Assembly: GCA_963824085.1 (NCBI GenBank)
Contig: CAWGNT010000014.1
Location: 393,876 to 457,875, forward strand
From: JARRNE01 sp963824085
GTDB lineage: Bacteria; Pseudomonadota; Gammaproteobacteria; Chromatiales; Chromatiaceae
Reading direction: 5' to 3'
DNA length: 64,000 bases
Shown: piece by piece, positions 1 through 9,964 of the stretch
How positions within the stretch are numbered: the first letter of the stretch is position 1
How the letters are laid out: each line of letters begins with the position of its first letter
The notes under the pieces: generated by a model
What the model saw: only the letters and a program-made list of their open reading frames with translations
What the model was told of the DNA's origin: nothing
The model's database searches: none
Position numbers and translations under genes: made by a program

Positions 1-1032
1 CACGAGATGGCGGCGCTGGTCGATCGCCAGGTGAAGCACCTCACGCGTCTGATCGACGACCTCTCAGACGTCGCCCGCATCGGCCAGGGAAAGATGCTGA
101 TGCGCAAGGAGCACGTCGACGTCGCCACGGTCATCAACCGGGCCGTCGAGATCACGCGCCCCGACATCGAGGCCCGCCATCATCACCTCGCGATCGAGCT
201 GCCGGCGGAGCCGCTGTGGATCGAGGCGGACCCGACCCGCATGGCGCAGGTCCTGGGCAACTTGCTCGCCAACGCCTCGAAGTACACCGACGAGGGTGGA
301 CGAATCGATCTGCGCGTCTTCCGGGAGGACTCGGAGGTCGCCGTTCGCGTGCGCGACACCGGCATAGGGATCCCCCCCGAGGTGCTCGATCGGGTATTCG
401 ACGACTTCTTCCAGGTCGAGCAGTCAGAAAATCGCTCCCAGGGAGGACTCGGCATCGGGCTCAGTCTTGTGCGGCGTCTCGTCGAGCTGCACGAAGGACA
501 GGTGCAGGCGTTCAGCGACGGCCCCGGCCGCGGCGCCGAATTTGTCGTTCGCTTGCCGGAAGTCGCCCCTGACGCGGGGCAACCGGAAGACACGCCCGAA
601 AAGACAGAGCGACCTCCTTCCTCGCGACGGCGCGTCTTGGTGGTGGACGATCATCGGCTCATGGCTGACAGCCTCGCCCGCGTCCTGGCGACGCGTGGCT
701 GCAAGGTCCGGGTCGCCTACAGCGGACCCGAGGCACTCCCGATCGCGGCGGCCTTCCGGCCGGATTTGATTTTTCTCGACATCGGGCTTCCCGGCATGGA
801 CGGGTACGAGCTGGCCCGCCACCTCCGTGACGACACCGCCCTCACGGACGCCGTGCTGGTGGCCCTTTCCGGGTACGAGCCGGGGACAGAGCAACGGGCG
901 CCGCAAGCCGGCTTCGATCACTACGCGGTGAAGCCGCTCAACGCGCAGACGCTCGACGCGATTCTCGCGAGGGAGTGTCGGGCGCAATTCCAGGACGAGG
1001 CCACCGAGTCAGCTCCGGAGCTCACAGGCTAA
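1..1032 (+). CDS. Hybrid sensor histidine kinase/response regulator, 3' part
   Basis: The reading frame is already open at base 1, so the 5' part (sensor and phospho-accepting His) lies outside the window. Counting from the Met at base 7, the end of the HisKA helix is at residues 8-22, followed by a HATPase domain with N-box (NLLANASK, ~85-92), G1 (DTGIGI, ~117-122) and G2 (GGLGIGL, ~146-152). A linker leads to a receiver domain (~209-330) with the acidic pair VVDD, a phospho-acceptor Asp near 258 in FLDIGLPGMDGYE, and the conserved Lys in VKPL. The protein should autophosphorylate and pass phosphate to its own receiver in the cytoplasm. The signal sensed cannot be told. No output domain follows the receiver. 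Confidence 0.9.
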   Translation, partial: HEMAALVDRQVKHLTRLIDDLSDVARIGQGKMLMRKEHVDVATVINRAVEITRPDIEARHHHLAIELPAEPLWIEADPTRMAQVLGNLLANASKYTDEGGRIDLRVFREDSEVAVRVRDTGIGIPPEVLDRVFDDFFQVEQSENRSQGGLGIGLSLVRRLVELHEGQVQAFSDGPGRGAEFVVRLPEVAPDAGQPEDTPEKTERPPSSRRRVLVVDDHRLMADSLARVLATRGCKVRVAYSGPEALPIAAAFRPDLIFLDIGLPGMDGYELARHLRDDTALTDAVLVALSGYEPGTEQRAPQAGFDHYAVKPLNAQTLDAILARECRAQFQDEATESAPELTG

Positions 1033-1174
1033 GGCGCCACACGGGTATCCCAGTCGGACCGGATGTCCGCGATCCTCGACACCTTTCAGGGGAGAGCCGG
1101 TCAAACCTTCCCAAGGACAGTAGGAACCCAGCGCTCCGGCCGGTTCGTTGCAAGCCAATGGCAAGCCCAAGACC

Positions 1175-1552
1175 ATGCACGACAGTGACGACCTGATCCG
1201 ACTGACACGCCGCCTTTATCTGGAGCGTGACCAGCCGGTGCAGCCCCTGCGCTGGCGTCCTGCTGCCGATCTCTGCCGTACCCGCCACGGCTGGCTAATC
1301 AAGGTCGAGCTTGCCGGAGTGGAGTCCGATGAAATCCGACTCGTCGCGCGCGGCCGGTTTTTGATCCTGCGCGGACACAGGCGTGACACCGCGCTCATCG
1401 AGGGAGGCGCCTTCTACGCCATGGAGATCCTCTACAGCGAGTTTGAGCGGACCTTCGAGCTCCCGGTGGACCTCGAGCGCTGCCGGATTACGACCGAATA
1501 CACGAACGGAATGCTGCTGGTTCGCATCAACGCAGAGGCGACAGCCCCATGA
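1175..1552 (+). CDS. Hsp20/alpha-crystallin small heat-shock protein
   Basis: About 125 residues with an alpha-crystallin domain: VKVELAGVESDEIRL, ILRGHRR, and the C-terminal strand with ITTEYTNGMLLVRI. These ATP-independent holdases bind unfolding proteins in the cytoplasm. A TTG at 1148 would add nine residues, but the ATG at 1175 is preferred because the extension has no family similarity. The stop overlaps the lon start by four bases (ATGA), so the two are probably translationally coupled, pairing a holdase with a protease in one stress operon. Confidence 0.88.
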   Translation: MHDSDDLIRLTRRLYLERDQPVQPLRWRPAADLCRTRHGWLIKVELAGVESDEIRLVARGRFLILRGHRRDTALIEGGAFYAMEILYSEFERTFELPVDLERCRITTEYTNGMLLVRINAEATAP

Positions 1553-3891
1553 ACACACCCGATACGGCCAAGGTGCGGGAGCTTCCGCTGTTCCCCCTGC
1601 GCAATACGCTGCTCTATCCCTTCGTGCTCGGCCCATTCTCCGCTGGCCGCCGGGCATCGATCGCGGCCATCGAGGCGGCGCTCGCGAGCGAAGACAAGCT
1701 GCTCGTCGTGGTCGCACAGAAGGACGCCGGCGTAGACGAGCCCGAAGGAGAGGACCTGTTCTCCATCGGGACCAAGGCGGTGATCAAGCGCATGGCGCGC
1801 TCCGAAGAGACGCTGGAGGTGCTCCTGCAAGGCGTCGAGCGCGTGCGCCTGTCCGCCGTATCCCGCACCGGGTTCCACCTGCGCGCACGTGCAGAGTCGG
1901 CGCCAGTGGTTCTGGAGCCCGGGCCGGAGGCAGAGGCCCTGCAGCGCGAGCTTATAAGCCTGACCAGTAAGTTTCAGGCCCTCGCCCAGCCAGTGACGCG
2001 AATCGATGTGGACGAGTTGGCTCGCCAGATACAGGACCCGATGCAGCTCGTCTATCTCCTCGCCTCGGTGATCGGCCTCGACCTGGAGAAGGCCCAGCGT
2101 CTGCTCGAAGCCTCCGAGCAGCTGCAAGCCATGAAGCTGCTGCATGAGTACATGCGGCGCGAGTACCAGATCCTTCAGCTGCGCAAGGAGATCGCAGGAC
2201 AGGCAGAGTCGGCCATGGGTCGCGAGCAACGGGAGTATCTGCTGCGCCAGCAGCTTCGGGCAATCCAGCAAGAGCTCGGGGATCAGAACCCGGAAGAGTC
2301 CCAGGTCGCGGGGCTGAGGGGACGTATCGACGAGGCGGAGCTGCCCGAGGACGCGCGCCGCGAGGTGGAGCGCGAGCTCAGCCGACTGGAGTCGATCCCG
2401 GCCGCCTCACCCGAACATCAGGTGATTCGCACCCGCCTTGATCTGATCCTGGAGCTGCCGTGGCGCCGACACACCCAGGACAACCTGGACCTCGCGCGGG
2501 CGCGGCGGATACTCGACGAGGATCACTACGACCTCACCGAGATCAAGGAGCGCATCCTCGAGCACCTCGCGGTGTTGAAGCTCAATCCCGAGGCTAAGGC
2601 CCCGATCCTCTGTTTCGTCGGTCCCCCGGGCGTGGGAAAGACGTCCCTCGGGCAATCCATTGCACGCGCGCTGGGACGCAAGTTCGAGCATTTCAGCCTG
2701 GGCGGACTGCACGACGAGGCGGAGCTGCGTGGCCACCGGCGCACCTATGTGGGCGCCATGCCGGGCCGTATCATTCAGGCACTGCGTCGGGCGGAGACCA
2801 ACAATCCCCTGCTGATGCTCGACGAGGTGGACAAGCTCGGACGCGACTTTCGCGGCGATCCCGCGTCCGCTCTGCTCGAAATCCTCGACCCCGCCCAGAA
2901 CAACCAATTCCGGGACAACTACCTGGACCTCCCGTTCGATCTCTCCAAGGTCTTCTTCATCACCACGGCCAATGCCTTGGATACCATCCCGAGCCCGTTG
3001 CTCGACCGCATGGAGATGCTGCGCCTCTCCGGCTACAGCGACGAGGAAAAGCTGGAGATCGCCAAGCGTTACTTGTTGGAGCGACAACGCACCCAGGCCG
3101 GGCTCGCCGAGGCCCAGTTCATCGTCCCGGACGCGACCATCCGCAAGGTCGTCAGCCGCTACACCCGTGAGGCCGGAGTGCGCGAGCTCGAGCGTATGCT
3201 CGGCCGCCTGGCCCGCAAAATTGCCCTCCGGGTCGCCGAGGAGCAGGCCGAGACCCCCGTGGTGACGCCGGATCGGCTGCTGGATCTCCTCGGAGCAGAG
3301 CGCTTCCAGCTGGAGGAGGCGCGCAAGGAGCTCCCGCCCGGGGTTGCCGCGGGTCTCGCCTGGACCGCCACCGGCGGCGACGTGCTCTACGTGGAGGCGA
3401 TTGCGCGGCCGGACGGTGACAGGCTCACCCTCACCGGCCAGCTGGGGGAGGTCATGAAGGAGTCCGCCCAGGCGGCACAGAGCTATATCCTCGCCGAGGC
3501 CGCGCGGCTCGGCATCGAGAACCCGAAGCCTGGACTCCATATCCATGTTCCCGCAGGTGCGATCCCCAAGGACGGACCGTCCGCCGGGGTGACAATGGCA
3601 ACGGCGGTGGCATCTGTTTATGGCCGGCGCCAGGTCCGCAGCGATACCGCCATGACCGGCGAGATCACCCTCACCGGGCTGGTGCTGCCCGTAGGCGGCA
3701 TCAAGGAGAAGGTGTTGGCGGCGCGCCGTGCCGGACTCAAGCGCGTGATCCTGCCCAGGCAGAACGAAAAGGACCTCCGCGATCTACCCGATGCGGTGCG
3801 CGACGAAATGGAATTCGTGCTCGTCGAGCGTATCGAGGATGTACTTCGCGCGGCCATGCGGGAGCCGCCGGAAACCCTCGCCGCCGCCTGA
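1549..3891 (+). CDS. lon: ATP-dependent protease Lon
   Basis: 780 residues, typical LonA length. Order: N-terminal substrate-binding domain (LFPLRNTLLYPF at the start), coiled-coil linker (~200-260), AAA+ module with Walker A GPPGVGKT near residue 357-364 and Walker B LLMLDEVDK, then the protease domain with catalytic Ser near 678 in PKDGPSAGV and Lys near 720 in GGIKEK. It degrades misfolded and regulatory proteins in the cytoplasm. It is coupled to the upstream Hsp20 gene through an ATGA overlap. This may be an additional, stress-linked lon copy rather than the main one; only a whole genome can tell. Confidence 0.96.
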   Translation: MNTPDTAKVRELPLFPLRNTLLYPFVLGPFSAGRRASIAAIEAALASEDKLLVVVAQKDAGVDEPEGEDLFSIGTKAVIKRMARSEETLEVLLQGVERVRLSAVSRTGFHLRARAESAPVVLEPGPEAEALQRELISLTSKFQALAQPVTRIDVDELARQIQDPMQLVYLLASVIGLDLEKAQRLLEASEQLQAMKLLHEYMRREYQILQLRKEIAGQAESAMGREQREYLLRQQLRAIQQELGDQNPEESQVAGLRGRIDEAELPEDARREVERELSRLESIPAASPEHQVIRTRLDLILELPWRRHTQDNLDLARARRILDEDHYDLTEIKERILEHLAVLKLNPEAKAPILCFVGPPGVGKTSLGQSIARALGRKFEHFSLGGLHDEAELRGHRRTYVGAMPGRIIQALRRAETNNPLLMLDEVDKLGRDFRGDPASALLEILDPAQNNQFRDNYLDLPFDLSKVFFITTANALDTIPSPLLDRMEMLRLSGYSDEEKLEIAKRYLLERQRTQAGLAEAQFIVPDATIRKVVSRYTREAGVRELERMLGRLARKIALRVAEEQAETPVVTPDRLLDLLGAERFQLEEARKELPPGVAAGLAWTATGGDVLYVEAIARPDGDRLTLTGQLGEVMKESAQAAQSYILAEAARLGIENPKPGLHIHVPAGAIPKDGPSAGVTMATAVASVYGRRQVRSDTAMTGEITLTGLVLPVGGIKEKVLAARRAGLKRVILPRQNEKDLRDLPDAVRDEMEFVLVERIEDVLRAAMREPPETLAAA

Positions 3892-3906
3892 CGTCGATGC
3901 CCCGCT

Positions 3907-6576
3907 CTACCCTCGCGCTGCTGCCGCCAACACTGCAGCGTCGCCGTCCGACGCGTCCGCAAATAAGGCCCCCTGCACCTCTGCACGGGTCCTGGGAAGG
4001 CTTTCGGGGTAGCGCTCACGAACAAATTGAATGAGCCTCTCTCGAACGTAGCAACGCAGGTCCCAAGCGGCACCCGAGTTGGGCGCACTCATCAATGCCC
4101 GCAGCTCCATGGCGCGGTCGGTGCTGTTCGTCACCTGCAGGACGCACACCCTGCCATCCCACATTCCCGAAGTCTCAAGGATGCGGCGGAGCTCCTTCCT
4201 CACCTCATCCACGGGAACGCAGTAGTCCGTATAGATGTACACCGTCCCCAAGAGATCGGCGGCCGCGCGAGTCCAGTTCTGAAACGGCTTCTCGATGAAG
4301 TAGGAGAGCGGGACCACCAGCCGTCGCAGGTCCCAGATGCGCACGACCACGTAGGTCATCGCAATTTCCTCGATCCGGCCCCACTCGCCCTCTACGATCA
4401 CCACGTCGTCGATGCGAACCGGCTCCGTCAAAGCGATCTGCACCCCTGCGATGAGATTGGTAAGGACTGGCCGCGCCGCCAACCCCGCCACGAGACCCGC
4501 CACCCCTGCGGACGCGAACAGGCTGACGCCCACATGGCGCACGTTGGGAAAGGTCATCAACATGATGGCTAGCGTCACAAAGCCGACGCCCATGATGCTG
4601 ATGCGACGGAACACCTGACTCTGTGTACGAATCCGGCGCGCCCTCAGGTTGTCCATCTCCTCGACCCCGTACTTCTTGGCGATGAAGTCGCCAAAGGCGC
4701 TGGTACTCCCGACCAACAGCCACGCCACGGCGGCGATCAAGGCAAGGCTGACGAGGTGGTGAAGAACGGCCAAGGGGTCGGGCGGCAGGGACAGGGCCGG
4801 AAGCGCGAGCAAGATCGCGACCAAGGGGAACAGTGCCCTGAGGGGTCTTTCCACATAGCCGAGAAAGCTGTCGTCGACGGCCGTACCAGGGTGCCGACTC
4901 GCATGTCTCACCACGGACAGCAGACCTCTGTAGCCGACGAGCCCGACGATCATCGCTCCGATCAAGGCTCCAGCGGACACCAACCAGGTCTGTCCGTGGC
5001 GTCCAAACTGACTTAGGTGGATCCACAAGGCATTGATAGGGAGCGGATTCCATTCATAGAAGGCCAGAACCATGAAGCCACCCCAAAGCAGCATACCCGT
5101 GAGGATACGAAACCATATCAGTCCGCGCAGAGGAATTCCCGGCTCGATCCCCCACGCGCGGCGGAGCCGCCGCTGCCACCGGTGCCGGCCCGCGTCCAGG
5201 CCGTCGTATATCTGCGAGGCGACGCGCATGAGGATCAGGACCAAGGCGAGCCCCAACAAGGTCACCAATATGCCACGGAAGACATAGGTCGCCAGGTTGG
5301 AGTACCCGTCCCATGCAGCCGCCAGGCTAACCAGCAGGCCGACAATCAAGAGGAATCGGGCGGCTCGGGTCCCACTGAGAAAGGGCAATCGTCCAAGCAA
5401 TGCGGTGATCCATACGAGGTTCCCTACGAGGAGCAGGAAGAAGAGCTTGCGTATCAGCAGGAACGCTGGATACGCCGGCAAACCGATGGCCACCAGCGTC
5501 TCATACGCGCTACTTCCCACGAATCCCAGCAGAACCAGCAGCGCCAGCAGGCGCAACCCACGGCTGAGCGCACCCAGTGAGGCAGCCGGAAGCGGCCAGT
5601 AGGGCGTAGCGGGCAGACAGGGCTCCAGCAGCGCGCGAATCAGCGCAAGCGCGATGAAGTAAAGGGTCAGACTGCAGCTCAATAGCCTGACGAAGTGAAG
5701 GGACGGATTGTCCCCACCTTGCCAAGCGAAGAACCCGGCGCTGAGGCTGGTAACGAGAACGGGGAGCAGGTAACGGCCACCGCAGGCCACTGCCGAGCGG
5801 TAGAATCGTCCGCGCAGCGAGGGCTGAAATGCACGGGTGCGGGCCTGATGGAGTAAGAGGCGGCGCAACCCGAATCCAACAGCCAAGCCAACGAGCAGCA
5901 GGCCACCCAGGGCGATCTGCTGCTGACGCCCAAACCCGCTGAGGTCTTTTCCGACAGTGTCCGCGAGTGAGCTAGCAGTCTGTGTCGACCAGAGGTGACC
6001 GGGATCGGCCAAGTTGGCCCTTACGATATCCACCAGACCAGGACCGCGGGCGACTAGGAGCTCGCCGACCCTGAGGTGCTGCAGCTGGGTGATGCGTCCC
6101 GTGAGCTCCTGGATCTTCTCCAGCAAGAGACGGCACGAGGCGATCTCCCCTTGGAGCTTGGTTTTCTCAGCCGTGAGGCTAGCCCGCTTCCGCGTCACAT
6201 CGGCTGGCTCGCCCTTCTTTGCCGGGCCCAGGGTGGCAAGCTCGGACTCGGTGGCCTTTTGATCGGTCTGGACGTATTGAATGCAGCTATTCGCGTCGTT
6301 CTGAATACCGCCGATCTCACTGAGGTAGGTGCTGAGCGCGGCGTTGGATGGAGCCCTTAGGATGTCCATCTCGTCCTTTATCCGGCTCAAGCGGTCATTG
6401 TCCCGAGCGATCTGTTGCTGTGAGACTTGCTGTGAGCCTTGCTGTGGTGGTTGAGCCATGGCGGTCGCTATTCCCGCCACGAGCAGGACCAAGAGCGCCA
6501 GAAGCCGTCCTACCAGCTTGACGCCAGAATGGATTCTTTCGCCGGGGAGCACGGACACACCTCTGTAGGAGGCCAT
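3907..6576 (-). CDS. Large MscS-family mechanosensitive channel
   Basis: 889 residues. A signal peptide (GRLLALLVLLVAGIATAMA) is followed by a Gln-rich segment and a periplasmic coiled coil (~50-190), then many hydrophobic helices (~215-640) and a C-terminal MscS core: pore helix GVAGLVAGLAARPVLTNLIAG, then beta domain with PVRIDDVVIVEGEWGRIEEI and VVPLSYFIEKPFQNW. The architecture resembles the long MscK/MscM (YjeP, YbdG) class rather than MscS itself. It should open on membrane tension to release solutes during hypo-osmotic shock. It is convergent with lon, with only 15 bases between the stops. Confidence 0.88.
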   Translation of the reverse strand: MASYRGVSVLPGERIHSGVKLVGRLLALLVLLVAGIATAMAQPPQQGSQQVSQQQIARDNDRLSRIKDEMDILRAPSNAALSTYLSEIGGIQNDANSCIQYVQTDQKATESELATLGPAKKGEPADVTRKRASLTAEKTKLQGEIASCRLLLEKIQELTGRITQLQHLRVGELLVARGPGLVDIVRANLADPGHLWSTQTASSLADTVGKDLSGFGRQQQIALGGLLLVGLAVGFGLRRLLLHQARTRAFQPSLRGRFYRSAVACGGRYLLPVLVTSLSAGFFAWQGGDNPSLHFVRLLSCSLTLYFIALALIRALLEPCLPATPYWPLPAASLGALSRGLRLLALLVLLGFVGSSAYETLVAIGLPAYPAFLLIRKLFFLLLVGNLVWITALLGRLPFLSGTRAARFLLIVGLLVSLAAAWDGYSNLATYVFRGILVTLLGLALVLILMRVASQIYDGLDAGRHRWQRRLRRAWGIEPGIPLRGLIWFRILTGMLLWGGFMVLAFYEWNPLPINALWIHLSQFGRHGQTWLVSAGALIGAMIVGLVGYRGLLSVVRHASRHPGTAVDDSFLGYVERPLRALFPLVAILLALPALSLPPDPLAVLHHLVSLALIAAVAWLLVGSTSAFGDFIAKKYGVEEMDNLRARRIRTQSQVFRRISIMGVGFVTLAIMLMTFPNVRHVGVSLFASAGVAGLVAGLAARPVLTNLIAGVQIALTEPVRIDDVVIVEGEWGRIEEIAMTYVVVRIWDLRRLVVPLSYFIEKPFQNWTRAAADLLGTVYIYTDYCVPVDEVRKELRRILETSGMWDGRVCVLQVTNSTDRAMELRALMSAPNSGAAWDLRCYVRERLIQFVRERYPESLPRTRAEVQGALFADASDGDAAVLAAAARG

Positions 6577-7181
6577 AGCACCGCAGTGGAAAGGCGTTAC
6601 CGCGGCTCATCTGGCCTGTTTGTGGAGTTGTTGGTCCTCGGCGCGCGCTGTGGACGGGGGCACCCAAAGCCGCAAGGTGTCAAGGTTCGCACGTACGGCT
6701 GTCAAGCGCGGCGGCCAACCCCGCTCCCGCAGGCAGATCCCATGCCAAGACTGCCTCGTGCGCTTGGACGCCCCACGCCAACGGCGGGCACAGGCACTCG
6801 GCGCGCGGCGCCTGGTGTCAATCGGAATCGGCTCCCGCTGGGCTCGCAAGCGGCTCGCGGTCGGTGAGTATCAACCACCAGCCCTGGCTGATTGCACCCG
6901 CCGGATTCTCCAACCCACGGAGCAGGGGGGCGAGCGCAGCGCTGTCGGACCCAACGGCTCGATCAGTCTTGGCGACTCTCTAGTGGCCGTTTCAGCTGCC
7001 GCCTCCCCTTGTCGCGTCACTCACTTTGGGAAGGGGATGAGGGCGACACTCCGTGGCCGTTGCCCACATCCAAGGGACTGGGCTCCCCAAGTGAGTCCGG
7101 CGGGCACGGATGATGCTTGTGCTCGGGCAGCATCCACGGACGCCCTCCACGGCACCAGGATCAGCGAGGGAAAGGACCCGC
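6577..7181. other. Intergenic region, no gene recognised
   Basis: About 600 bases between the divergently transcribed channel gene and the small exported protein. Open frames here have no recognisable family, signal peptide or good ribosome site. It probably holds promoters for both neighbours, but no convincing -35/-10 pair was identified. Confidence 0.5.
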
Positions 7182-7478
7182 ATGAAACGTGCATCTTCAG
7201 GTCTCGCAAGCATCGTCGCCCTGACGGCCGCACTGGCTGTCTCCGGCCCCGCAATCGCCGCCCAGTCCGAGCTCGGGGCCCACTCCAATCAGCCCGGCAA
7301 AGCACGGTCCACCGGTCACAACGCGAAGCCGAAAAGCGAGCGCGAAGTAGCTAGCATCAGCAAAGGCACCTTCGCGCACCGGACGCAGGGCAAGCGCGTG
7401 GAGGACATCACCGACAAACACCTCGGCGAGCTCGGTGCCTTTGAAGCGAAAGAAGCAGGACAACCCACGGCCAAGTAG
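7182..7478 (+). CDS. Small exported protein of unknown function
   Basis: 98 residues beginning MKRASSGLASIVALTAALAV and ending its signal peptide at GPAIAA, so it should be exported to the periplasm. The mature part (~70 residues) is hydrophilic, rich in Lys, Glu and His, and has no cysteine or motif recognised. The start is chosen because a purine-rich site (GAGGGAAAGGA) sits just upstream and because the signal peptide begins there. A Rho-independent terminator lies 62 bases after the stop, supporting a monocistronic transcript. Function unknown. Confidence 0.65.
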   Translation: MKRASSGLASIVALTAALAVSGPAIAAQSELGAHSNQPGKARSTGHNAKPKSEREVASISKGTFAHRTQGKRVEDITDKHLGELGAFEAKEAGQPTAK

Positions 7479-7540
7479 GTCGCGCGGCCCATAGGATCGG
7501 GCAGCCAAGACCCCAGAGCCGATCTCGAACCCCTCCCTTC

Positions 7541-7570
7541 GCCGGTCATCCCATCGACCGGCATTTTTTT
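7541..7570 (+). terminator. Rho-independent terminator
   Basis: GCCGGTC and GACCGGC form a perfect 7-bp stem around an 8-base loop, followed at once by A and seven T. It would end the transcript of the small exported protein upstream. Confidence 0.85.
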
Positions 7571-8504
7571 GGTCGGTATCAAGTCTCGGCTGAGGCTGGG
7601 CCGTGGCACCAACCTCTTCTTTCCTGGTTGGTTGGGCAGGTCGATCAGGTACCGTCCTTTCCCGTACATGCTTTTCGCGCGCTCGCCTTAGGTGATGAGT
7701 ACCGAAGCTCGGCTGGAGCACCCTGCAATCCATCGCTGGGACCTGGACCCCCGCACTCCGCCGGTTCAAGTCCGGGGCAGGCTCCGCCGGGATGACGCCC
7801 AGGCACGCATCAACGTCGTCGTTCCGGCAGGGAGTGCCGGAACCCAGGCGCCAAGGACGGCGAGTGACCCCCCAATCTCAAGTCAGCGCTCACGTGACAT
7901 CTGATGAATGGGGCGAATCACCTCGACGTATACACAGGGCACACGGCATTCTCGCTTCTTGACCGAGGGGCCGGGTTGCACCCGCCGGGGGGCGAGGCGC
8001 TGACTGCCGCCGACTAACACGGCTCGCAGTCAATCCGCGGCTTCTGGGGGCGACCTGCCACCACGGATATGCCACTGTTGCCGGGCCATCTGCAAGGCGG
8101 ATCGGCCGCCTGCAAACCGGCCTCCGCAGAGCTGGGCTGCACCGCTGGGGCCGTTTCCCCATCCACGGCTGAAAGCAACCGCTCTCGTTGGCTTATTGGC
8201 GAGATCGGGATGTTACGAAGGGACGATGGACGCCCTGTTCCTGTTTCGTCAGTCACTTCGCATCCCTGGCAAACAAATTGCTCACTGTAACTCAGCGGTC
8301 ATAACGCGGGAACCGCCGAGATCTAGGGATGCGCCATGTGTCCTTCCTAAGGCCCGAAAAGGCCGCGCATACCTCGGCTCGAGCGGCGAGAGATTCAGCA
8401 CCACCGGACCGACCGGGTCACCGGCAGCTCCGGTGCCGGCCTCCCCCGCACCGATCCGCTATCGCAAACACTATGGAAATTGTACCCATATGGAGAATGT
8501 ACCC
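7571..8504. other. Gene-poor region
   Basis: About 930 bases in which no open frame carries a recognisable domain. A GGTTCAAGTCC string near 7765 looks like a tRNA T-loop but no cloverleaf can be built around it. It should contain the promoter of the exported repeat protein starting at 8505. Confidence 0.45.
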
Positions 8505-8969
8505 ATGCGCATGAAGCAGATGTTCCTTGCCTTTATTGCAGCGCTCGCGATCGCGCTGGCCGGCCCGGTTGCTGCTCAACAGCTCCGGTCCCCGTTCGAC
8601 GCCCACAGCGGCAGCCCTGATGTGGCCAACGCCGCCCAAATCACACAGCCCGCCACTAATCCACGGGCGCAGGCTGCCACCGAGCAGATGCTCAAGAGCG
8701 AATCGGCCGGCCTCTCCGGCGACTACCCGGTCGACAGGGGTGATGCGGCCCAGCTCAAGACGCCTGTGCCCAACCTTCAGGAGCAGGCGGCAACCGGGCG
8801 GATGCTCAAGAACGAGTCGGCTGGCATCTCTGGCGACTACGCCGTCGATAGAGGTGATGCCAACGAGATACAGCCGCCTCGGCCAAACCATGAGGCGCAG
8901 CGTCTGACGACGACGACGCTCCAGCAGCAGAACCAGGGGTCCGGTGCGATCACCGGACAGTACGACTGA
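8505..8969 (+). CDS. Exported protein with three tandem ~37-residue repeats
   Basis: 154 residues. A signal peptide (MRMKQMFLAFIAALAIALAG, cleaved about PVAAQ) is followed by tandem units. Unit 1 and unit 2 share the pattern N-x-(Q/A)-x-QAAT-x-(Q/R)-MLK-(S/N)-ESAG-(L/I)-SGDY-x-VDRGDA; unit 3 is diverged (NHEAQRLTTTTLQQQNQGSGAITGQYD). The start at 8505 has GGAGA eight bases upstream; ATGs at 8490 and 8511 are alternatives. It should be periplasmic or secreted. The family was not recognised and no catalytic motif is seen. Confidence 0.7.
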   Translation: MRMKQMFLAFIAALAIALAGPVAAQQLRSPFDAHSGSPDVANAAQITQPATNPRAQAATEQMLKSESAGLSGDYPVDRGDAAQLKTPVPNLQEQAATGRMLKNESAGISGDYAVDRGDANEIQPPRPNHEAQRLTTTTLQQQNQGSGAITGQYD

Positions 8970-8990
8970 CGCGGATCTCCGCTAGATCAA

Positions 8991-9015
8991 GGCGCACCGC
9001 GCTAAGCGGTGTGCC
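8991..9015 (+). terminator. Hairpin, possible terminator
   Basis: GGCGCACCGC and GCGGTGTGCC form a stem (one mismatch) round a GCTAA loop, 21 bases after the stop of the repeat protein. No T-run follows, so it may stabilise the 3' end rather than terminate. Confidence 0.4.
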
Positions 9016-9021
9016 TCACTC

Positions 9022-9128
9022 TTAGGCGATTTCTGTCAAATCATGTAGCACCTTGCTGGTCCTTTCGCCCGCATTCGGCGTCCCGCCGGCAGTCACATAG
9101 CCCCACCATGCTCCCGCCAATGCTCCTT
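9022..9128. repeat. 107-bp dispersed repeat, copy 1
   Basis: Matches 57601-57707 without gaps at about 91 of 107 positions, in the same orientation. Read on the minus strand, both copies give WGYVTAG- or LGYVTAG-type peptide followed by TPxAGERTSKV and DLTEIA, so the repeat may derive from the 3' end of a gene. The family is not recognised. Confidence 0.7.
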
Positions 9129-9364
9129 GAGAGCAGAGCTGGATACGCGCGGGCACGTCCCCGGAGGCAAGCGCATTCCACTGACCGGTATCGCCTTCGC
9201 CGGAGAGCGCGGCATCGCCAAAACCACCCCCGAGGGGTGCTCCCAGCGTCGATGCGGACCAATGAAGGGCCGCCCGCCAAATCTCTTCGGCCTGCTATTC
9301 GGCATCAGCGGCTACACTTGACCCATATCACCATTGTATCTGCGACTGCGGAGGGGGGACCGGA

Positions 9365-9859
9365 ATGGAGATCGAGGGGTCTTGTTACTGCGGAAAGGTG
9401 AAATTCAAGGCGGTCTCGCATACGCCCTACCCCTATTTGCGGTGCTATTGCTCCATGTGCCGCAAGACTGCCGGGGGCGGAGGCTATGCCGTCAACATCA
9501 TGGCGGAGTCGGATACCTTCACCGTCGAGGGCAACCGATACGTCGCGGCGCATGACAATTGGATCGATGATGAAGAGCACCCGGGGCAGATGGCGCGAAG
9601 CCCAGGAAAGGGATACTACTGCCGTGAATGCGGCAGCACCTTGTGGGCCGCCGATCCCCGCTGGCCGCAATGGGTGTATCCCTATGCGTCGGCCATTAAC
9701 ACGCCACTACCCAAGCCGCCCGAGCTGGTCCACATCATGCTCGACTTCGCCGCGCCTTGGGTGGAGGTACCCTCGGGAACCGGACACCAACAGTTCGCGC
9801 GCTACCCTGAAGAGAGCATAGAGGAGTGGCACAGGCGCCATGGGCTCTACCAGCCGTGA
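9365..9859 (+). CDS. GFA/CENP-V family zinc protein
   Basis: 164 residues with the cysteine pattern of the glutathione-dependent formaldehyde-activating (GFA) fold: SCYCGKVKF at 6-14, RCYCSMCRKT near 26-35, and YYCRECGS near 83-90, which bind zinc. Family members include S-(hydroxymethyl)glutathione-related enzymes but most are uncharacterised, so the substrate is not assigned. Cytoplasmic; no signal peptide. Convergent with the redoxin gene downstream. A short GC palindrome at 9953-9964 lies between them, without a T-run. Confidence 0.85.
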   Translation: MEIEGSCYCGKVKFKAVSHTPYPYLRCYCSMCRKTAGGGGYAVNIMAESDTFTVEGNRYVAAHDNWIDDEEHPGQMARSPGKGYYCRECGSTLWAADPRWPQWVYPYASAINTPLPKPPELVHIMLDFAAPWVEVPSGTGHQQFARYPEESIEEWHRRHGLYQP

Positions 9860-9964
9860 ATCCGGCGCGACGGAGATGCGCGTGAATGCGCGGGACGTAC
9901 CGCATGTCGTCATTCGCATCGCCGCGGCGGCAGACAGCCCTTCGGGCATCAGCCCTGCGCAGGG

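Noticed and set aside
7690..7790. Possible tRNA because of GGTTCAAGTCC
   Set aside because: No matching acceptor stem, no anticodon arm and no CCA; only the T-loop-like string fits.
9953..9964. CCCTGCGCAGGG palindrome between GFA and redoxin genes as terminator
   Set aside because: No T-run on either strand.
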